Of a stretch of DNA of 64,000 bases, positions 34,013 through 43,379 are shown piece after piece. Within the stretch, counting starts at the first letter, position 1. The number at the start of each line of letters is the position of its first letter. A program made the translations under genes and the position numbers. The notes under the pieces are model-generated. The model worked only from the letters and a program-made list of their open reading frames with translations, was not told where the DNA came from and ran no database searches. The stretch comes from Rhodopseudomonas sp. BAL398 (GTDB lineage: Bacteria > Pseudomonadota > Alphaproteobacteria > Rhizobiales > Xanthobacteraceae), in contig NZ_CP133111.1 of the NCBI RefSeq assembly GCF_033001325.1, forward strand, positions 3,798,501-3,862,500. Direction: 5' to 3'.

Positions 34013-34390
34013 ATGCCGCGTGTACTGATCGCCGATGACGAAGAATCAATGCGCCTGCTGGTGGCCCGCGCGCTCGCGCTGGACGGCCACGAGACCGTGA
34101 CCGCCGAGGATGGCGGCGAGGCGCTCGAAATCCTGACCCGCGCCAAGGGCGATTTCGACCTGCTGCTGACCGACATCAAGATGCCGATCATGGACGGCAT
34201 TGCGCTGGCGCTGGCGGTGAAGCGGGATTACCCCGATCTCACCATCCTGCTGATGACCGGCTTCGCCGACCAGCGCGAACGCGCCTCCGGCCTCGACGCC
34301 ATCGTCCACGACGTCATCACCAAGCCATTCTCGGTGGCCGATATCCGCACCGCGGTGGCCGACGCGCTGGCTTCGAAGAAGCGGGATTAG
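34013..34390 (+). CDS. cpdR: CpdR-like single-domain response regulator
   Basis: A 125-residue stand-alone receiver. The acidic pocket (LIADDEES), phosphoacceptor aspartate (LLLTDIKMP), switch threonine (LLMTGFAD) and KPF lysine are all present, and there is no output domain. CpdR of Caulobacter is such a receiver and directs ClpXP proteolysis in the cell cycle. The MTGFADQRERASGLD segment resembles it. Assignment as CpdR rather than another lone receiver is probable, not certain. Confidence 0.8.
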   Translation: MPRVLIADDEESMRLLVARALALDGHETVTAEDGGEALEILTRAKGDFDLLLTDIKMPIMDGIALALAVKRDYPDLTILLMTGFADQRERASGLDAIVHDVITKPFSVADIRTAVADALASKKRD

Positions 34391-34770
34391 GGTGGTCGAA
34401 GGAACTTGTGCCCCGGACAGCAGCGTAACGCGCCGCTGTGGCGACGTCACTGGGCAGCGAGGCCGCATTTCAAAAAGTGCGACTGCTGCAAGCGAATCCC
34501 TCCCCCTTGCGCGGAGGGTGGCCCGGCGGAGCGCCGCGAGGCCGGGTCGGGGTAGCCACAGACCCAGTACGCGCGGCCTCCAGCCGGCTGGCCCACGGCG
34601 ATCCACCCTCCCCACAAGCGCGAGGGAAGGAACGGCGGCGACTGTCGATGTCGATGCGCGATCACCGTGCGGACAACCGGTCACGGTTGGGACAACCGGG
34701 GTCCCGGCTCTGCGGAGCAGCGCTGCGCGCAGCACCGCGTCCGGGACGCGGTGCTGGAGGTCGGGCCGCC
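34391..34770. repeat. Intergenic block with two inverted repeats
   Basis: No gene is supported in 380 bases. At 34497-34631 an element is bounded by CCCTCCCCCTTGCGCGGAGGG and a related CCCTCCCCACAAGCGCGAGGG. At 34701-34747 a second, short one has GTCCCGG and CCGGGAC ends. Both lie between the 3' ends of convergent genes and may act as terminators. Confidence 0.65.
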
Positions 34771-37401
34771 TCAATAATCCTTCAGCAGCCGCTCGATGTA
34801 ATCGAGTTCGATCTGCGGCCGGCCGGTGTCGCCCAATCGGCGGCGCAGCTCTTCGAGGATGCGGCGCACCCGCTGGACGTCGATCTCGCCCGGGATCTTG
34901 ACACTCAGATCGTCGCCGAATTCGCGGCCGTGCAACGGCCGGCCGAGCGGATCGTTCTGATTGCCGCCGCTTTGCTGGCGGCCGAGGCGATTGCCGGGGC
35001 CGTCGCCCTGGCCTTCGCCCTGCTGCATCGCCTCGGCGAGCTTCTGCGCGCCCTTGCGCAGCGCCTCCAGCGCCCGCCCCTGGGAATCGACCGCGCCGCT
35101 GGCATTGCCCTCGCCGAGCCGGCCTTCGGCGTCGCCCATCGCCGAATCGGCCTGACCGAGGCCGTCCTCGCCTTCGCCCTGCTGGCCGGGTTGCTGGCCC
35201 GGCTGCTGCCCCGGTTGCTGACTCGGTCCCATGCCGCGCTTGGCCAATTCGTCCTGCAGCTGCTTCAACCGCTCGCGCAATCCCTGCTGGTCCTGCTGCA
35301 GATCGCCGAGGTTCGGCTGGCCCTGGTCGTTCTGGCCGCGCTGCCGGTCGCGACGCTGGTCCTGGCCCTGCTTGAAGGTCTTGTCGCGCAATTGCTGCTG
35401 CTTGCGGATCATGTCGCCGAGCTCGTTCAGCGACTGCTGCATGTCGCCGGTGCCGTTTTGACCGGGCTGCGCCATCTGCAGATTCTCCAGCATCTGCTGC
35501 AGCTGTTCGAGCAATTGCTTGGCGGCGTCCTTGTCGCCGGAGCGCGACAGCCGCTCCATGCGTTCGATCATGTTGTTGAGGTCCTGCTGCCGCATCACCT
35601 TGGTATCGGGATCGAGCGGGCGGGCCAGCTGCTGCGGATTGTTCTTCAGGTTCTGCGCCAGCTGACGCAGGAAATTGTCGAGCGCGGCGCGCAGATTCTC
35701 GGTGAGCTTCTTGATCTCCTCGTCGCTGGCGCCGCGGTCCAGCGCCTGCTTCAGCGCGTCCTGCGCGGCGCGCAGCGCCTTGTCGACATCGGTGAGGTCG
35801 CCGTCCTCGATCGTCACCGCCAATGCCCACAGGCTGGCGACCACGGCACGCAGCTCGTCATCGGTGCCGGCGCGCTCGAGCTCTTGGGCCACGGTGTAGA
35901 GCCCGAGATATTGCCCGGCGTCCGGCGTGAACGCCTCCGGCGCGATCAGCAACGCGTCGAGCGCGGTGTAGACCTGGGAATTCTGGTTGGCGTCGAGCGC
36001 GAGAATCCGGCGCTGCTCGATCAGCGCCCGCGCCAGCGGCTTGGTGAACAGCCGCTCCGGCAGCCGCATGGCGAACGGCTCGCTGCTGCCCTCATTGCCG
36101 GCTTCGTCCTTCGCGGTCAGCGTCAGCGTCACCTCGGCGCCGGCGAAGGGATCCTCGCTGAGATCCTTGACGGTCTGGCCGACGCCGTTGCGGGTCCGCG
36201 CATTGGGCAGCACCAGCGCGAATTGCGGCGGCTCGAACAGCGGACGCGGCGGGGTCGCCGCCGCCTCGCCAGGCTTGTCGGATGGCTGATCGGATGTTTT
36301 GGCCGAATCGGGCACCGCGGCGAACAGCGCATGGGCCTCGGTGACCCCGTAATCATCCTCGAGCTTGTAGGACATCTGCAGCGAGCCGCGGGCCTGGCGC
36401 TCCGGCTCCTTGGCCAGCGCGATAGTCGGGGCGCGGTCGGCGGTGGCGGTGAATGTCCATTTCGGCTGTCCGGACGGCGAGCGCACCTGCGCGGTGCCGT
36501 CTGCCGCGATGGTGAAATGCCGCTCGCTGGTGCCCTTGGGTGCGTCCTCGGCCGGTGCGGCCTCGGTGACGCCGCCACCGACGGTGACGTCGAGATGGCC
36601 GCCGCTGGAGCGCACCAGCAGCGTCGATCCGACCGGCACCGGCAGCGGCCCCTGCGGGGATGCGCCGGCGTTCTGGTTCGCGGCCGACAGGATGATCGGC
36701 GGCTTGTTGGTGTAGAGCGGCGGCGTCACCCAGGCATCGACCCGGACATTGGCGCCCGCCAGCGCTCCGTTCCAGTCGAACGCCGCGGCGACCCGCGCCA
36801 TGCGCTCGCCGCCGGCGGCAAAGAATGTCGCCACCAGCATCACCACGACCAAAGCGCGCAGCGCCCAGGGATCGTGAATCGGCAGCCGCGGCGACGGCAG
36901 ACCGGCGCTGATCCGCTTCAAGGAGGCGAGCGTGCGCTCGCGCTGCACCTGCCACAGCGCCATTGCCACCGGATCGCTCGAGGCCAGCGTGTCGGTCAGC
37001 GCGGTGGCGGGGCGATGGCGGATGCCGCTGTTGCGGTCGAGACGGGCCAGTGCCTCGTCGCGGCGCGGCCAGCGAAACCGAATCAGCGGAAACAATGCGG
37101 CCAGTGCCAGCAGCCCGAACAGCCCCAGCCCCACGGCGCGGCCGATGAAGGGCAGCATCAGCCACAGCCCGGCCCAGGACAGCGCGAGAAACAGCCCGCC
37201 GACGCTGAGCAGCCGCGCCAAAGACGGCCAGCTGCGCTCCCACGCGATCGCCAGTCGCGATCGCCGTAAGGCTTGCGACAATTGCAGCCGCGCCAGAGCG
37301 TCGCTGTCGCGCGCGGGCTGCGGTGGATCGGGGATGCTGCCGCTCAACAATCTCTCCGGGTTGCCGAACTGCATCCTAGCACAAAGGCCGCAATGAGGCA
37401 T
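34771..37401 (-). CDS. TIGR02302/DUF4175 family large membrane protein
   Basis: An 876-residue protein. Two membrane helices lie near residues 65-110 and one near 180-200. The rest is probably periplasmic. The second half becomes strongly Gln-, Asp- and Arg-rich (NMIERMERLSRSGDKDAAKQ, then LQQDQQGLRERLKQLQDELAKRG), predicted long coiled coils, with a QQPGQQPGQQPGQQ run. It matches TIGR02302, an alphaproteobacterial family of unknown function. The start is either ATG 37401 (behind GGAAGGG) or 37374. Confidence 0.85.
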   Translation of the reverse strand: MPHCGLCARMQFGNPERLLSGSIPDPPQPARDSDALARLQLSQALRRSRLAIAWERSWPSLARLLSVGGLFLALSWAGLWLMLPFIGRAVGLGLFGLLALAALFPLIRFRWPRRDEALARLDRNSGIRHRPATALTDTLASSDPVAMALWQVQRERTLASLKRISAGLPSPRLPIHDPWALRALVVVMLVATFFAAGGERMARVAAAFDWNGALAGANVRVDAWVTPPLYTNKPPIILSAANQNAGASPQGPLPVPVGSTLLVRSSGGHLDVTVGGGVTEAAPAEDAPKGTSERHFTIAADGTAQVRSPSGQPKWTFTATADRAPTIALAKEPERQARGSLQMSYKLEDDYGVTEAHALFAAVPDSAKTSDQPSDKPGEAAATPPRPLFEPPQFALVLPNARTRNGVGQTVKDLSEDPFAGAEVTLTLTAKDEAGNEGSSEPFAMRLPERLFTKPLARALIEQRRILALDANQNSQVYTALDALLIAPEAFTPDAGQYLGLYTVAQELERAGTDDELRAVVASLWALAVTIEDGDLTDVDKALRAAQDALKQALDRGASDEEIKKLTENLRAALDNFLRQLAQNLKNNPQQLARPLDPDTKVMRQQDLNNMIERMERLSRSGDKDAAKQLLEQLQQMLENLQMAQPGQNGTGDMQQSLNELGDMIRKQQQLRDKTFKQGQDQRRDRQRGQNDQGQPNLGDLQQDQQGLRERLKQLQDELAKRGMGPSQQPGQQPGQQPGQQGEGEDGLGQADSAMGDAEGRLGEGNASGAVDSQGRALEALRKGAQKLAEAMQQGEGQGDGPGNRLGRQQSGGNQNDPLGRPLHGREFGDDLSVKIPGEIDVQRVRRILEELRRRLGDTGRPQIELDYIERLLKDY

Positions 37402-37505
37402 CGCCCTTCCGAGCGTAAAGCCCGTCCCACCACCGTATCACACGAAAGCGTGACGGCAGCGGCGCGACCCCGTAACCTCCGCCGGCATCCACCGGAGGAA
37501 CCAAG

Positions 37506-37886
37506 ATGGACAAGACGACGCACGACAAGGGCCTGGAAATTCGCAAGGCGGTGCTGGGCGAGGCCTATGTCGAGAACGCGCTGAAGAACGCCGATGATTT
37601 CAACAAGCCGTTCCAGGAACTGGTCACCGAATATTGCTGGGGCGCGATCTGGGGTCGCGAGGAACTGCCGCGCAAGACCCGCAGCATGCTCAATCTGGCG
37701 ATGATCGCGATCCTGAACCGGCCGCACGAATTGCGGGTCCACATCAAGGGTGCGCTGACCAATGGCGTCACCAAGACCGAGATCCGCGAGATCTTCATGC
37801 AGGTGGCGATCTATGCCGGCGTGCCGGCCGGCGTCGACAGCTTCCGCCACGCCCGCGAAGTCTTCGCCGAACTCGACAAGGGCTGA
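37506..37886 (+). CDS. pcaC: Carboxymuconolactone decarboxylase family, PcaC-like
   Basis: A 126-residue all-helical protein close to 4-carboxymuconolactone decarboxylase of the protocatechuate branch of the beta-ketoadipate pathway (GREELPRKTRSMLNLAMIAILNRPHELRVH, EIREIFMQVAIYAGVPAG). A GGAGG ribosome site precedes the ATG. No other pca genes adjoin it, so the natural substrate may differ; alkylhydroperoxidase-like relatives have CxxC motifs, which this one lacks. Confidence 0.85.
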   Translation: MDKTTHDKGLEIRKAVLGEAYVENALKNADDFNKPFQELVTEYCWGAIWGREELPRKTRSMLNLAMIAILNRPHELRVHIKGALTNGVTKTEIREIFMQVAIYAGVPAGVDSFRHAREVFAELDKG

Positions 37887-37897
37887 GAAACAAGGTC

Positions 37898-38003
37898 GTC
37901 ATTGCGAGCCGGAGATCGGCGCGAAGCGCCGGCCGAAGGCGAAGCAATCCAGGAGCCGCAAGCGAGGACTGGATTGTTTCGTCGCTTCGCTGCTCGCAAT
38001 GAC
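37898..38003. repeat. Dispersed inverted repeat, family A copy 2
   Basis: Bounded by GTCATTGCGAG and CTCGCAATGAC with inner GAAGCAATCCAGGAG and CTGGATTGTTTC arms. It begins 11 bases after the pcaC-like stop and may terminate that transcript. Confidence 0.85.
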
Positions 38004-38065
38004 GCGGCCGCCATCTCGACGCCGGCACGTCTGCGCGCCGTTCATCACACACTTAAGGAAACACC

Positions 38066-38956
38066 ATGGAGATCGGATTCATTGGGCTCGGCAAGATGGG
38101 CCTGCCGATGGCGCGCCGGCTGATCGCGGCCGGGCATCAGCTGGTGATCTATGACAAGCGCGCCGAGGCGGTCGAGGCGCTGGTCGGGCTCGGCGCGCGC
38201 GCGGCGACATCGCCGCGGCACGTCGCCGACCACGCCGAGACGGTGCTGGCCAGCCTGCCGTCGCTGCAGGCCTCGTTCGAGGTCGCCACCGCCAATGACG
38301 GCGTGATCGCGGGCCGGCGCATCAAACGCTTCGTCGACCTGTCGACCGTCGGCTCGCAGATGGCGGTGCGGATTCACGATCTGCTCGCGGCCCGCGACAT
38401 CGTGCAGCTCGACAGTCCGGTCAGCGGCGGGGTCGGCGGCGCCGAGAAAGGCACGCTGGCGGTGATGGTCTCCGGCCCGCCCTCGGATTTCGACTTCATC
38501 AAGCCGGCGCTCGACGCGATCGGCACGGTGTTCTTCATCGGCGACAAGCCGGGCTCGGCCCAGACCATGAAGCTCGTCAACAATATGCTGTCGGCGACCG
38601 CCATGGTGGCGACCTCCGAGGCGGTAGTAATGGGGGTGAAGGCCGGGCTCGATCCGGCGGTGATGATCGATGTCATCAACGCCGGCAGCGGCATGAACAC
38701 CGCCAGCCGCGACAAATTTCCTCGCGCCATCCTGCCGCGCAGCTTCGATTTCGGCTTTGCCACCGGGCTGATGGTCAAGGACGTCCGGCTCTGCCTGGAC
38801 GAAGCCAAATCGATGGGACTATCGATGGAGGTCGCCGAGGCGGTGGGGCGGCTGTGGGAGGTGGTGATCGACCGGATGGGCCCGGAGTCGGACTTCACCT
38901 CGGCGATCCAACCGATCGAACAGGCCGCGGGGGTGGTGGTAGAAACACGTAGATAG
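38066..38956 (+). CDS. 3-hydroxyisobutyrate dehydrogenase family oxidoreductase
   Basis: A 296-residue NAD(P)-dependent beta-hydroxyacid dehydrogenase. The Rossmann motif is IGFIGLGKMGLPMARRL, the substrate-binding segment DSPVSGGVGGAEKGTLAVMVSG, and the catalytic lysine lies in MKLVNNML. Tartronate semialdehyde reductase and GLYR-type enzymes share this fold, so the substrate cannot be set. AAGGAAACACC precedes the ATG. It is downstream of a pcaC-like gene but separated by a repeat. Confidence 0.88.
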   Translation: MEIGFIGLGKMGLPMARRLIAAGHQLVIYDKRAEAVEALVGLGARAATSPRHVADHAETVLASLPSLQASFEVATANDGVIAGRRIKRFVDLSTVGSQMAVRIHDLLAARDIVQLDSPVSGGVGGAEKGTLAVMVSGPPSDFDFIKPALDAIGTVFFIGDKPGSAQTMKLVNNMLSATAMVATSEAVVMGVKAGLDPAVMIDVINAGSGMNTASRDKFPRAILPRSFDFGFATGLMVKDVRLCLDEAKSMGLSMEVAEAVGRLWEVVIDRMGPESDFTSAIQPIEQAAGVVVETRR

Positions 38957-39116
38957 TCCGCCATTGCGGCAACCGCGTGCGACTAAAGTTCCAGCGGCCG
39001 GGGCGTTAAGGTTGATCAGTTAGGTTAAGCGACGGATTGCATTGCCGCGGCGCGGCGTATCGATAGGATGATCTCATCGCGCAGAGCAGGTCGGCGAAGC
39101 CGCCCTTCCCGGCTAT

Positions 39117-39181
39117 GATTGCAATCGCGCGATCGGGACCGCCATTTCTTAGTCGCGTATGGCGGTCCCGCCCTTGCAATC
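39117..39181. repeat. Nested inverted repeat near the lysA 3' end
   Basis: Outer arms GATTGCAA (39117-39124) and TTGCAATC (39174-39181) enclose inner arms GGGACCGCCAT (39135-39145) and ATGGCGGTCCC (39159-39169). It lies between the stops of two convergent genes and could terminate both. Confidence 0.7.
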
Positions 39182-39206
39182 AACTTTCAGCCCGCAATCA
39201 CTTCAA

Positions 39207-39238
39207 GCTCACAGCCACGGCTTGCTCACAGCCACGGC
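39207..39238. repeat. Short tandem duplication of the lysA tail
   Basis: GCTCACAGCCACGGC occurs at 39207-39221 and 39224-39238 (17-base period). The second copy contains the lysA stop codon and last codons, so the 3' end of the gene has been duplicated just past its own stop. Confidence 0.75.
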
Positions 39239-40491
39239 GCCGGCTTGTCCATCGCGATCAGTTGTTCGACCTCGACGCGCGGACGCACCACCGCGTATTG
39301 ATCGCCATTGACCAGCACTTCGGGCACCAGCGCGCGGGTGTTGTAGGTGCCGGCCTGCACCGCCCCATAGGCGCCGGCGGTCATCACCGCGATCAGGTCG
39401 CCGGGCGCGGGGAGCGGCAGGCTGCGGTCGAGCGCCAGGTAATCGCCGGTCTCGCAGACCGGGCCGACCACATCGGCGATAATGGTCGGCGCGCCGGGCG
39501 CGGGCTGCGTCACCGGCAGGATCTCGTGATAGGCCTCGTACAGGGTCGGGCGGATCAGATCGTTCATCGCCGCGTCGATGATCACGAAATTCTTGGCCTC
39601 GCCCGTCTTCACATAGATCACCCGCGCCACCAGGATCCCGGCATTGCCGACGATCATCCGGCCCGGCTCGAACATCAGCGTGCAGCCGAGATTATGCGTC
39701 ACCCGCTTGACCATCGCCGCATAGGCCAAGGGCTCGGGCGGCGCGGCGCGGTCCTCGTAGTACGGAATGCCGAGGCCGCCGCCGAAATCAACATGGCTGA
39801 TCGAGTGGCCGTCGCCGCGCAGCACGGTGACGAAGTCGGCGAGCAGCCGGAACGCCGCCTCCATCGGGCCGAGATCGATGATCTGGCTGCCGATATGCAT
39901 GTCGACGCCGGTGACGCGGATGCCCGGCAGCGAGGCTGCGCGGGCATAGACGGCGCGGGCACGGCTCAGCGGAATGCCGAATTTGTTCTCGGATTTGCCG
40001 GTGGTGATCTTGGCGTGGCCGCCGGAATCGACGTCCGGATTGACCCGGATCGAGATCCGCGCCACCCGGCCGGTCGCGCTGGCAATTTGCGACAGCAGCT
40101 CCAACTCGGGTTCGGATTCGATGTTGAGGCACAGAATGTCGTGGTCGAGCGCGGCGCGCAGCTCGGCCGCGGTCTTGCCGACGCCGGAAAACAGGATCTT
40201 GTGCGGCGGAATGCCGGCCGCCAGCGCGCGCTGCAATTCGCCGCCCGACACCACGTCGGCGCCGGCGCCGAGCTTGGCCAGGGTGCGCAGCACCGACTGG
40301 TTGGAATTGGCCTTCATGGCGTAGCACACCAACGCGTCGACGTCGGCGAAGGCCTCGGTGAACACCCGGTAGTGCCGCTCAAGCGTGGCGGTGGAATAGC
40401 AATACAGCGGCGTGCCGACCGCATCCGCCAAAGCGGCCAGATTCACGCCCTCGGCGTGCAACACGCCGTCGCGATAGTCGAAATGGCGCAT
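39226..40491 (-). CDS. lysA: Diaminopimelate decarboxylase
   Basis: A 421-residue PLP enzyme of the alanine-racemase-fold decarboxylases, catalysing the last step of lysine synthesis. The PLP lysine lies in VCYAMKANSNQ. The glycine-rich phosphate loop is DFGGGLGIPY, and the C-terminal CETGDYLALDR carries the conserved cysteine of the dimer active site. It lies 6 bases after the small lipoprotein gene and in line with argH. Confidence 0.95.
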   Translation of the reverse strand: MRHFDYRDGVLHAEGVNLAALADAVGTPLYCYSTATLERHYRVFTEAFADVDALVCYAMKANSNQSVLRTLAKLGAGADVVSGGELQRALAAGIPPHKILFSGVGKTAAELRAALDHDILCLNIESEPELELLSQIASATGRVARISIRVNPDVDSGGHAKITTGKSENKFGIPLSRARAVYARAASLPGIRVTGVDMHIGSQIIDLGPMEAAFRLLADFVTVLRGDGHSISHVDFGGGLGIPYYEDRAAPPEPLAYAAMVKRVTHNLGCTLMFEPGRMIVGNAGILVARVIYVKTGEAKNFVIIDAAMNDLIRPTLYEAYHEILPVTQPAPGAPTIIADVVGPVCETGDYLALDRSLPLPAPGDLIAVMTAGAYGAVQAGTYNTRALVPEVLVNGDQYAVVRPRVEVEQLIAMDKPAPWL

Positions 40492-40497
40492 GACGGT

Positions 40498-40749
40498 TCA
40501 GTCCAGCAGCGGATCGAGGATGAAGGACTTCTTCTGGCCCCGCGTCGCTCTGGGATCCGAGTTGGTCCCGTAAGAGGGATCGAACAAAGTGCCCTTGGAG
40601 GCCGGCTCGGGCTCGGCCGCAGGAGTTGCGGCGCCGGCGGCGCCCGGCGGCAGGTCCAGCCCCGCCTTACGGCCGCAGCCGGCAAGCGCCAGCGTGGCCG
40701 CGACAACAACAAGGATGGCCCATCGCGATGGACTGGCAGAGCGGTTCAC
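40498..40749 (-). CDS. lptM: LptM-like small lipoprotein
   Basis: An 83-residue lipoprotein: N-terminal basic residues, hydrophobic WAILVVVAATLALAGC with a lipobox cysteine, then GRKAGLDLPPG, the short conserved motif of the LptM/YifL family, and a low-complexity tail ending FILDPLLD. Members assist maturation of the LptD lipopolysaccharide translocon. GTG 40749 behind GGGGAAA is the preferred start; a longer frame to 40836 lacks a ribosome site and would bury the signal peptide. Sits between argH and lysA as is common in alphaproteobacteria. Confidence 0.8.
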   Translation of the reverse strand: MNRSASPSRWAILVVVAATLALAGCGRKAGLDLPPGAAGAATPAAEPEPASKGTLFDPSYGTNSDPRATRGQKKSFILDPLLD

Positions 40750-40841
40750 GTCGATTTCCCCAATTGCGGCCGCACCATACAAAGATTGCCGGGCTGTGGC
40801 GAGAGCCGGTGTCGAATTGTATTTTCCGGCCCGCACCCCGA

Positions 40842-42239
40842 TCAGCCCAATTTCCGCTCTTTTTCCAGTCGCTTGAGCCAGGCCTTGGCCTGCGCCCGGA
40901 CATTCTTCGGCGCAGTGCCACCATAGGAGACCCGGCTTTTCACCGAGGATTCGACGCTGAGCACCGCCAAAGCCGCCGCGGTGATGCGCGGCTCGACCGC
41001 CTGCATCTGCTTCAGCGGCAATTCATGCAGCGCCACGCCGGCCTTGGCGGCCGCGGCGACGATGCGGCCGGTGACGTGATGGGCGTCGCGGAACGGCATT
41101 TTCAGCGTCCGCACCAGCCAGTCGGCCAGATCCGTGGCGGTGGCGTAGCCCTCGCCGGCTGCAAGCTTCATCCGCTCCTGGTCCGGCACCAGGTCGCCGA
41201 CCATGCCGGTCATCGCCCGGATCGCCAGCGACAGCGCCACGAAGGCCTCCATCGCGCCCTCTTTGTCTTCCTGCATGTCCTTCTGATAGGCCAGCGGCAG
41301 GCCCTTCATCACGATCAACAGCCCGGTCAGCGCGCCGATCACCCGGCCGGTCTTGGCCCGCACCAGCTCGGCGGCGTCGGGATTGCGCTTCTGCGGCATG
41401 ATCGAGGAGCCGGTGGTGAATTTGTCCGACAGCCGGATCAGCCCGACCAGCGGCGAGGTCCAGATCACGATCTCCTCGGCGAAGCGCGACAAATGCACCG
41501 CGCAGATCGCGGCCGCCGACAGCGTCTCCAGCACGAAATCGCGGTCCGACACCGCATCCAGCGAATTCGCCATCGGGCGGTCGAAGCCGAGCGCCTTTGC
41601 GGTGGCGGCGCGGTCGATCGGAAACGAGGTGCCGGCCAGCGCCGCGGCGCCGAGCGGGCTTTCATTGAGCCGCTTGCGGGCGTCCTGGAACCGGCCGCGA
41701 TCGCGCGCCGCCATCTCCACATAGGCCATCAGATGATGGCCCAGCGTCACCGGCTGGGCGGTCTGCAGATGGGTGAAGCCCGGCATCACGGTATCGGCGT
41801 GCTCGAGGGCACGCTCGACCAGCGCGCGCTGGAACGCCGCCAAGGCGGCATCGGTCTCGTCCAGCGTATCGCGCACGAACAGCCGGAAATCGGTGGCGAC
41901 CTGGTCGTTGCGCGAGCGCGCGGTATGCAACCGTCCGGCGGCGGGGCCGATCAATTCCGTCAGCCGGCTCTCGACATTCATGTGAATGTCCTCGAGCGCG
42001 CGCTTGAAGGTAAATTTGCCGTTGCCGATCTCTGACAGGATTGTGTCTAGACCCTTGGCGATATTTTTCGCATCAACCGCCGTGATGATGCCCTGCTTGG
42101 CCAGCATCGCGGCGTGAGCCTTGGACGCGGCGATGTCCTGGGCATAAAGGTGACGATCGACGTCGATCGAGACGTTGATCTCTTCCATGATCTGGTCGGG
42201 ACGCTCCGTGAACCGGCCGCCCCACATTTTATTGCTCAT
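40842..42239 (-). CDS. argH: Argininosuccinate lyase
   Basis: A 465-residue enzyme that splits argininosuccinate to arginine and fumarate. It starts [10 protein letters not shown] as usual. The fumarase-superfamily signature [12 protein letters not shown] is intact, as are [16 protein letters not shown] and the catalytic HLQTAQP region. It is divergent from tlpA across 98 bases and heads the argH-lptM-lysA run. Confidence 0.96.
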   Translation of the reverse strand: MSNKMWGGRFTERPDQIMEEINVSIDVDRHLYAQDIAASKAHAAMLAKQGIITAVDAKNIAKGLDTILSEIGNGKFTFKRALEDIHMNVESRLTELIGPAAGRLHTARSRNDQVATDFRLFVRDTLDETDAALAAFQRALVERALEHADTVMPGFTHLQTAQPVTLGHHLMAYVEMAARDRGRFQDARKRLNESPLGAAALAGTSFPIDRAATAKALGFDRPMANSLDAVSDRDFVLETLSAAAICAVHLSRFAEEIVIWTSPLVGLIRLSDKFTTGSSIMPQKRNPDAAELVRAKTGRVIGALTGLLIVMKGLPLAYQKDMQEDKEGAMEAFVALSLAIRAMTGMVGDLVPDQERMKLAAGEGYATATDLADWLVRTLKMPFRDAHHVTGRIVAAAAKAGVALHELPLKQMQAVEPRITAAALAVLSVESSVKSRVSYGGTAPKNVRAQAKAWLKRLEKERKLG

Positions 42240-42337
42240 GTTCTGCCGTCCACGATCATGCCCGCTCCTGCCCTGCCCGAAACCGCGATCTCATCGCCGC
42301 CCGCAACCAGACCCAGCAACACGGTGTTGAAAATCTG

Positions 42338-43012
42338 ATGACCGATCCAATGACCGACCCAGCCGCCAAACGCCGCGGCGTCACCCGCCGCATTCCGATC
42401 GTCGTCGCCGTGGTCGCGATCGGCGCCGTGATCGGATGGGCCGGGGTATACGGGATCGGCGCCCTGCAAGGCAATGCATCGGGCGATCCGACCTGCCGCC
42501 CCGCGGTCGCGCTGGCAAAAAAGCTGGCGCCGCTGGCGCAGGGCGAGGTCGCGGCCCTCACCATGGCGGCGACGCCGCTGAAACTGCCCGACCTCGCCTT
42601 CCAGAACGATTCTGGCCAGACGAAGAAACTGTCGGACTGGCGCGGCAAGACCGTGCTGGTGAATCTGTGGGCGACCTGGTGCGTGCCGTGCCGCAAGGAA
42701 ATGCCGGCGCTGGACAATCTGCAGGCCAAGCTCGGCAGTCCGAATTTCGAGGTGGTGGCGATCAATATCGACACCCGCGATCCGGCCAAGCCGAAGGCAT
42801 TTCTCGCCGACGAGAAGCTGACCCGGCTGAGCTATTTCCACGACACCTCCGCCAAGGTGTTTCAGGAGCTCAAAAGCGTCGGCCGGGCGCTCGGAATGCC
42901 GACCTCGGTGCTGGTCGACGGCAAGGGCTGCGAGATCGCCACCATCGCCGGCCCCGCCGAATGGGACAGCGCCGACGCCACCCGGCTGATCAGCGCCGCG
43001 GTCGCCAAATAG
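42338..43012 (+). CDS. tlpA: Membrane-anchored thioredoxin-like protein TlpA
   Basis: A 224-residue periplasmic thioredoxin-fold protein with an N-terminal anchor (IPIVVAVVAIGAVIGWAGVYGIGAL). The redox motif is WATWCVPCRKEMP. A cysteine near residue 50 and another late in the protein (GKGCEIA) match Bradyrhizobium TlpA, which reduces ScoI and CoxB for cytochrome oxidase assembly. The argH-tlpA divergent pairing is also seen in Bradyrhizobium. Confidence 0.92.
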   Translation: MTDPMTDPAAKRRGVTRRIPIVVAVVAIGAVIGWAGVYGIGALQGNASGDPTCRPAVALAKKLAPLAQGEVAALTMAATPLKLPDLAFQNDSGQTKKLSDWRGKTVLVNLWATWCVPCRKEMPALDNLQAKLGSPNFEVVAINIDTRDPAKPKAFLADEKLTRLSYFHDTSAKVFQELKSVGRALGMPTSVLVDGKGCEIATIAGPAEWDSADATRLISAAVAK

Positions 43013-43379
43013 CGAGCCGCTCGGCGGTCGCCCGCCCTGGCTGGGCGCTACGCGCCGACCGGCTGCCTGATACCAAGTTGCGATCCAGAATGCGGCTCAC
43101 AATCCTGGCTTTCCCCAGTTTGCGGCAGTGCGAAAATAGTTAATGCCTGCGGTTCCCGATTAACCAAAATTTCATCGGGGTACCCTAGTACTAACACTGG
43201 CCAAGCAGTTATCGCGATCTCCGATGAGATCCACTGCGGGGCCGGCGCGGTCTCTTCAGTCTTCAATTTTCGACAGCTCTGACAACGCGACACCCAAACT
43301 TGCCGTTTGGCCTTGTGATGCGCAGCCATGTCTTGATCCGATTGCGGAACCGGGCGACGCCACCCTCAAACCAGGTCCC
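43013..43379. other. 367-base intergenic region upstream of the chemoreceptor
   Basis: No gene supported. An AT-rich stretch at 43135-43190 probably carries the chemoreceptor promoter. The chemoreceptor frame is open back to 43224 without family resemblance. Confidence 0.4.

Noticed and set aside
34438-37269. 943-codon plus-strand frame
   Set aside because: It is the antisense of the TIGR02302 gene; its Leu/Gln-rich product is a mirror of that gene's coiled coils under high GC.
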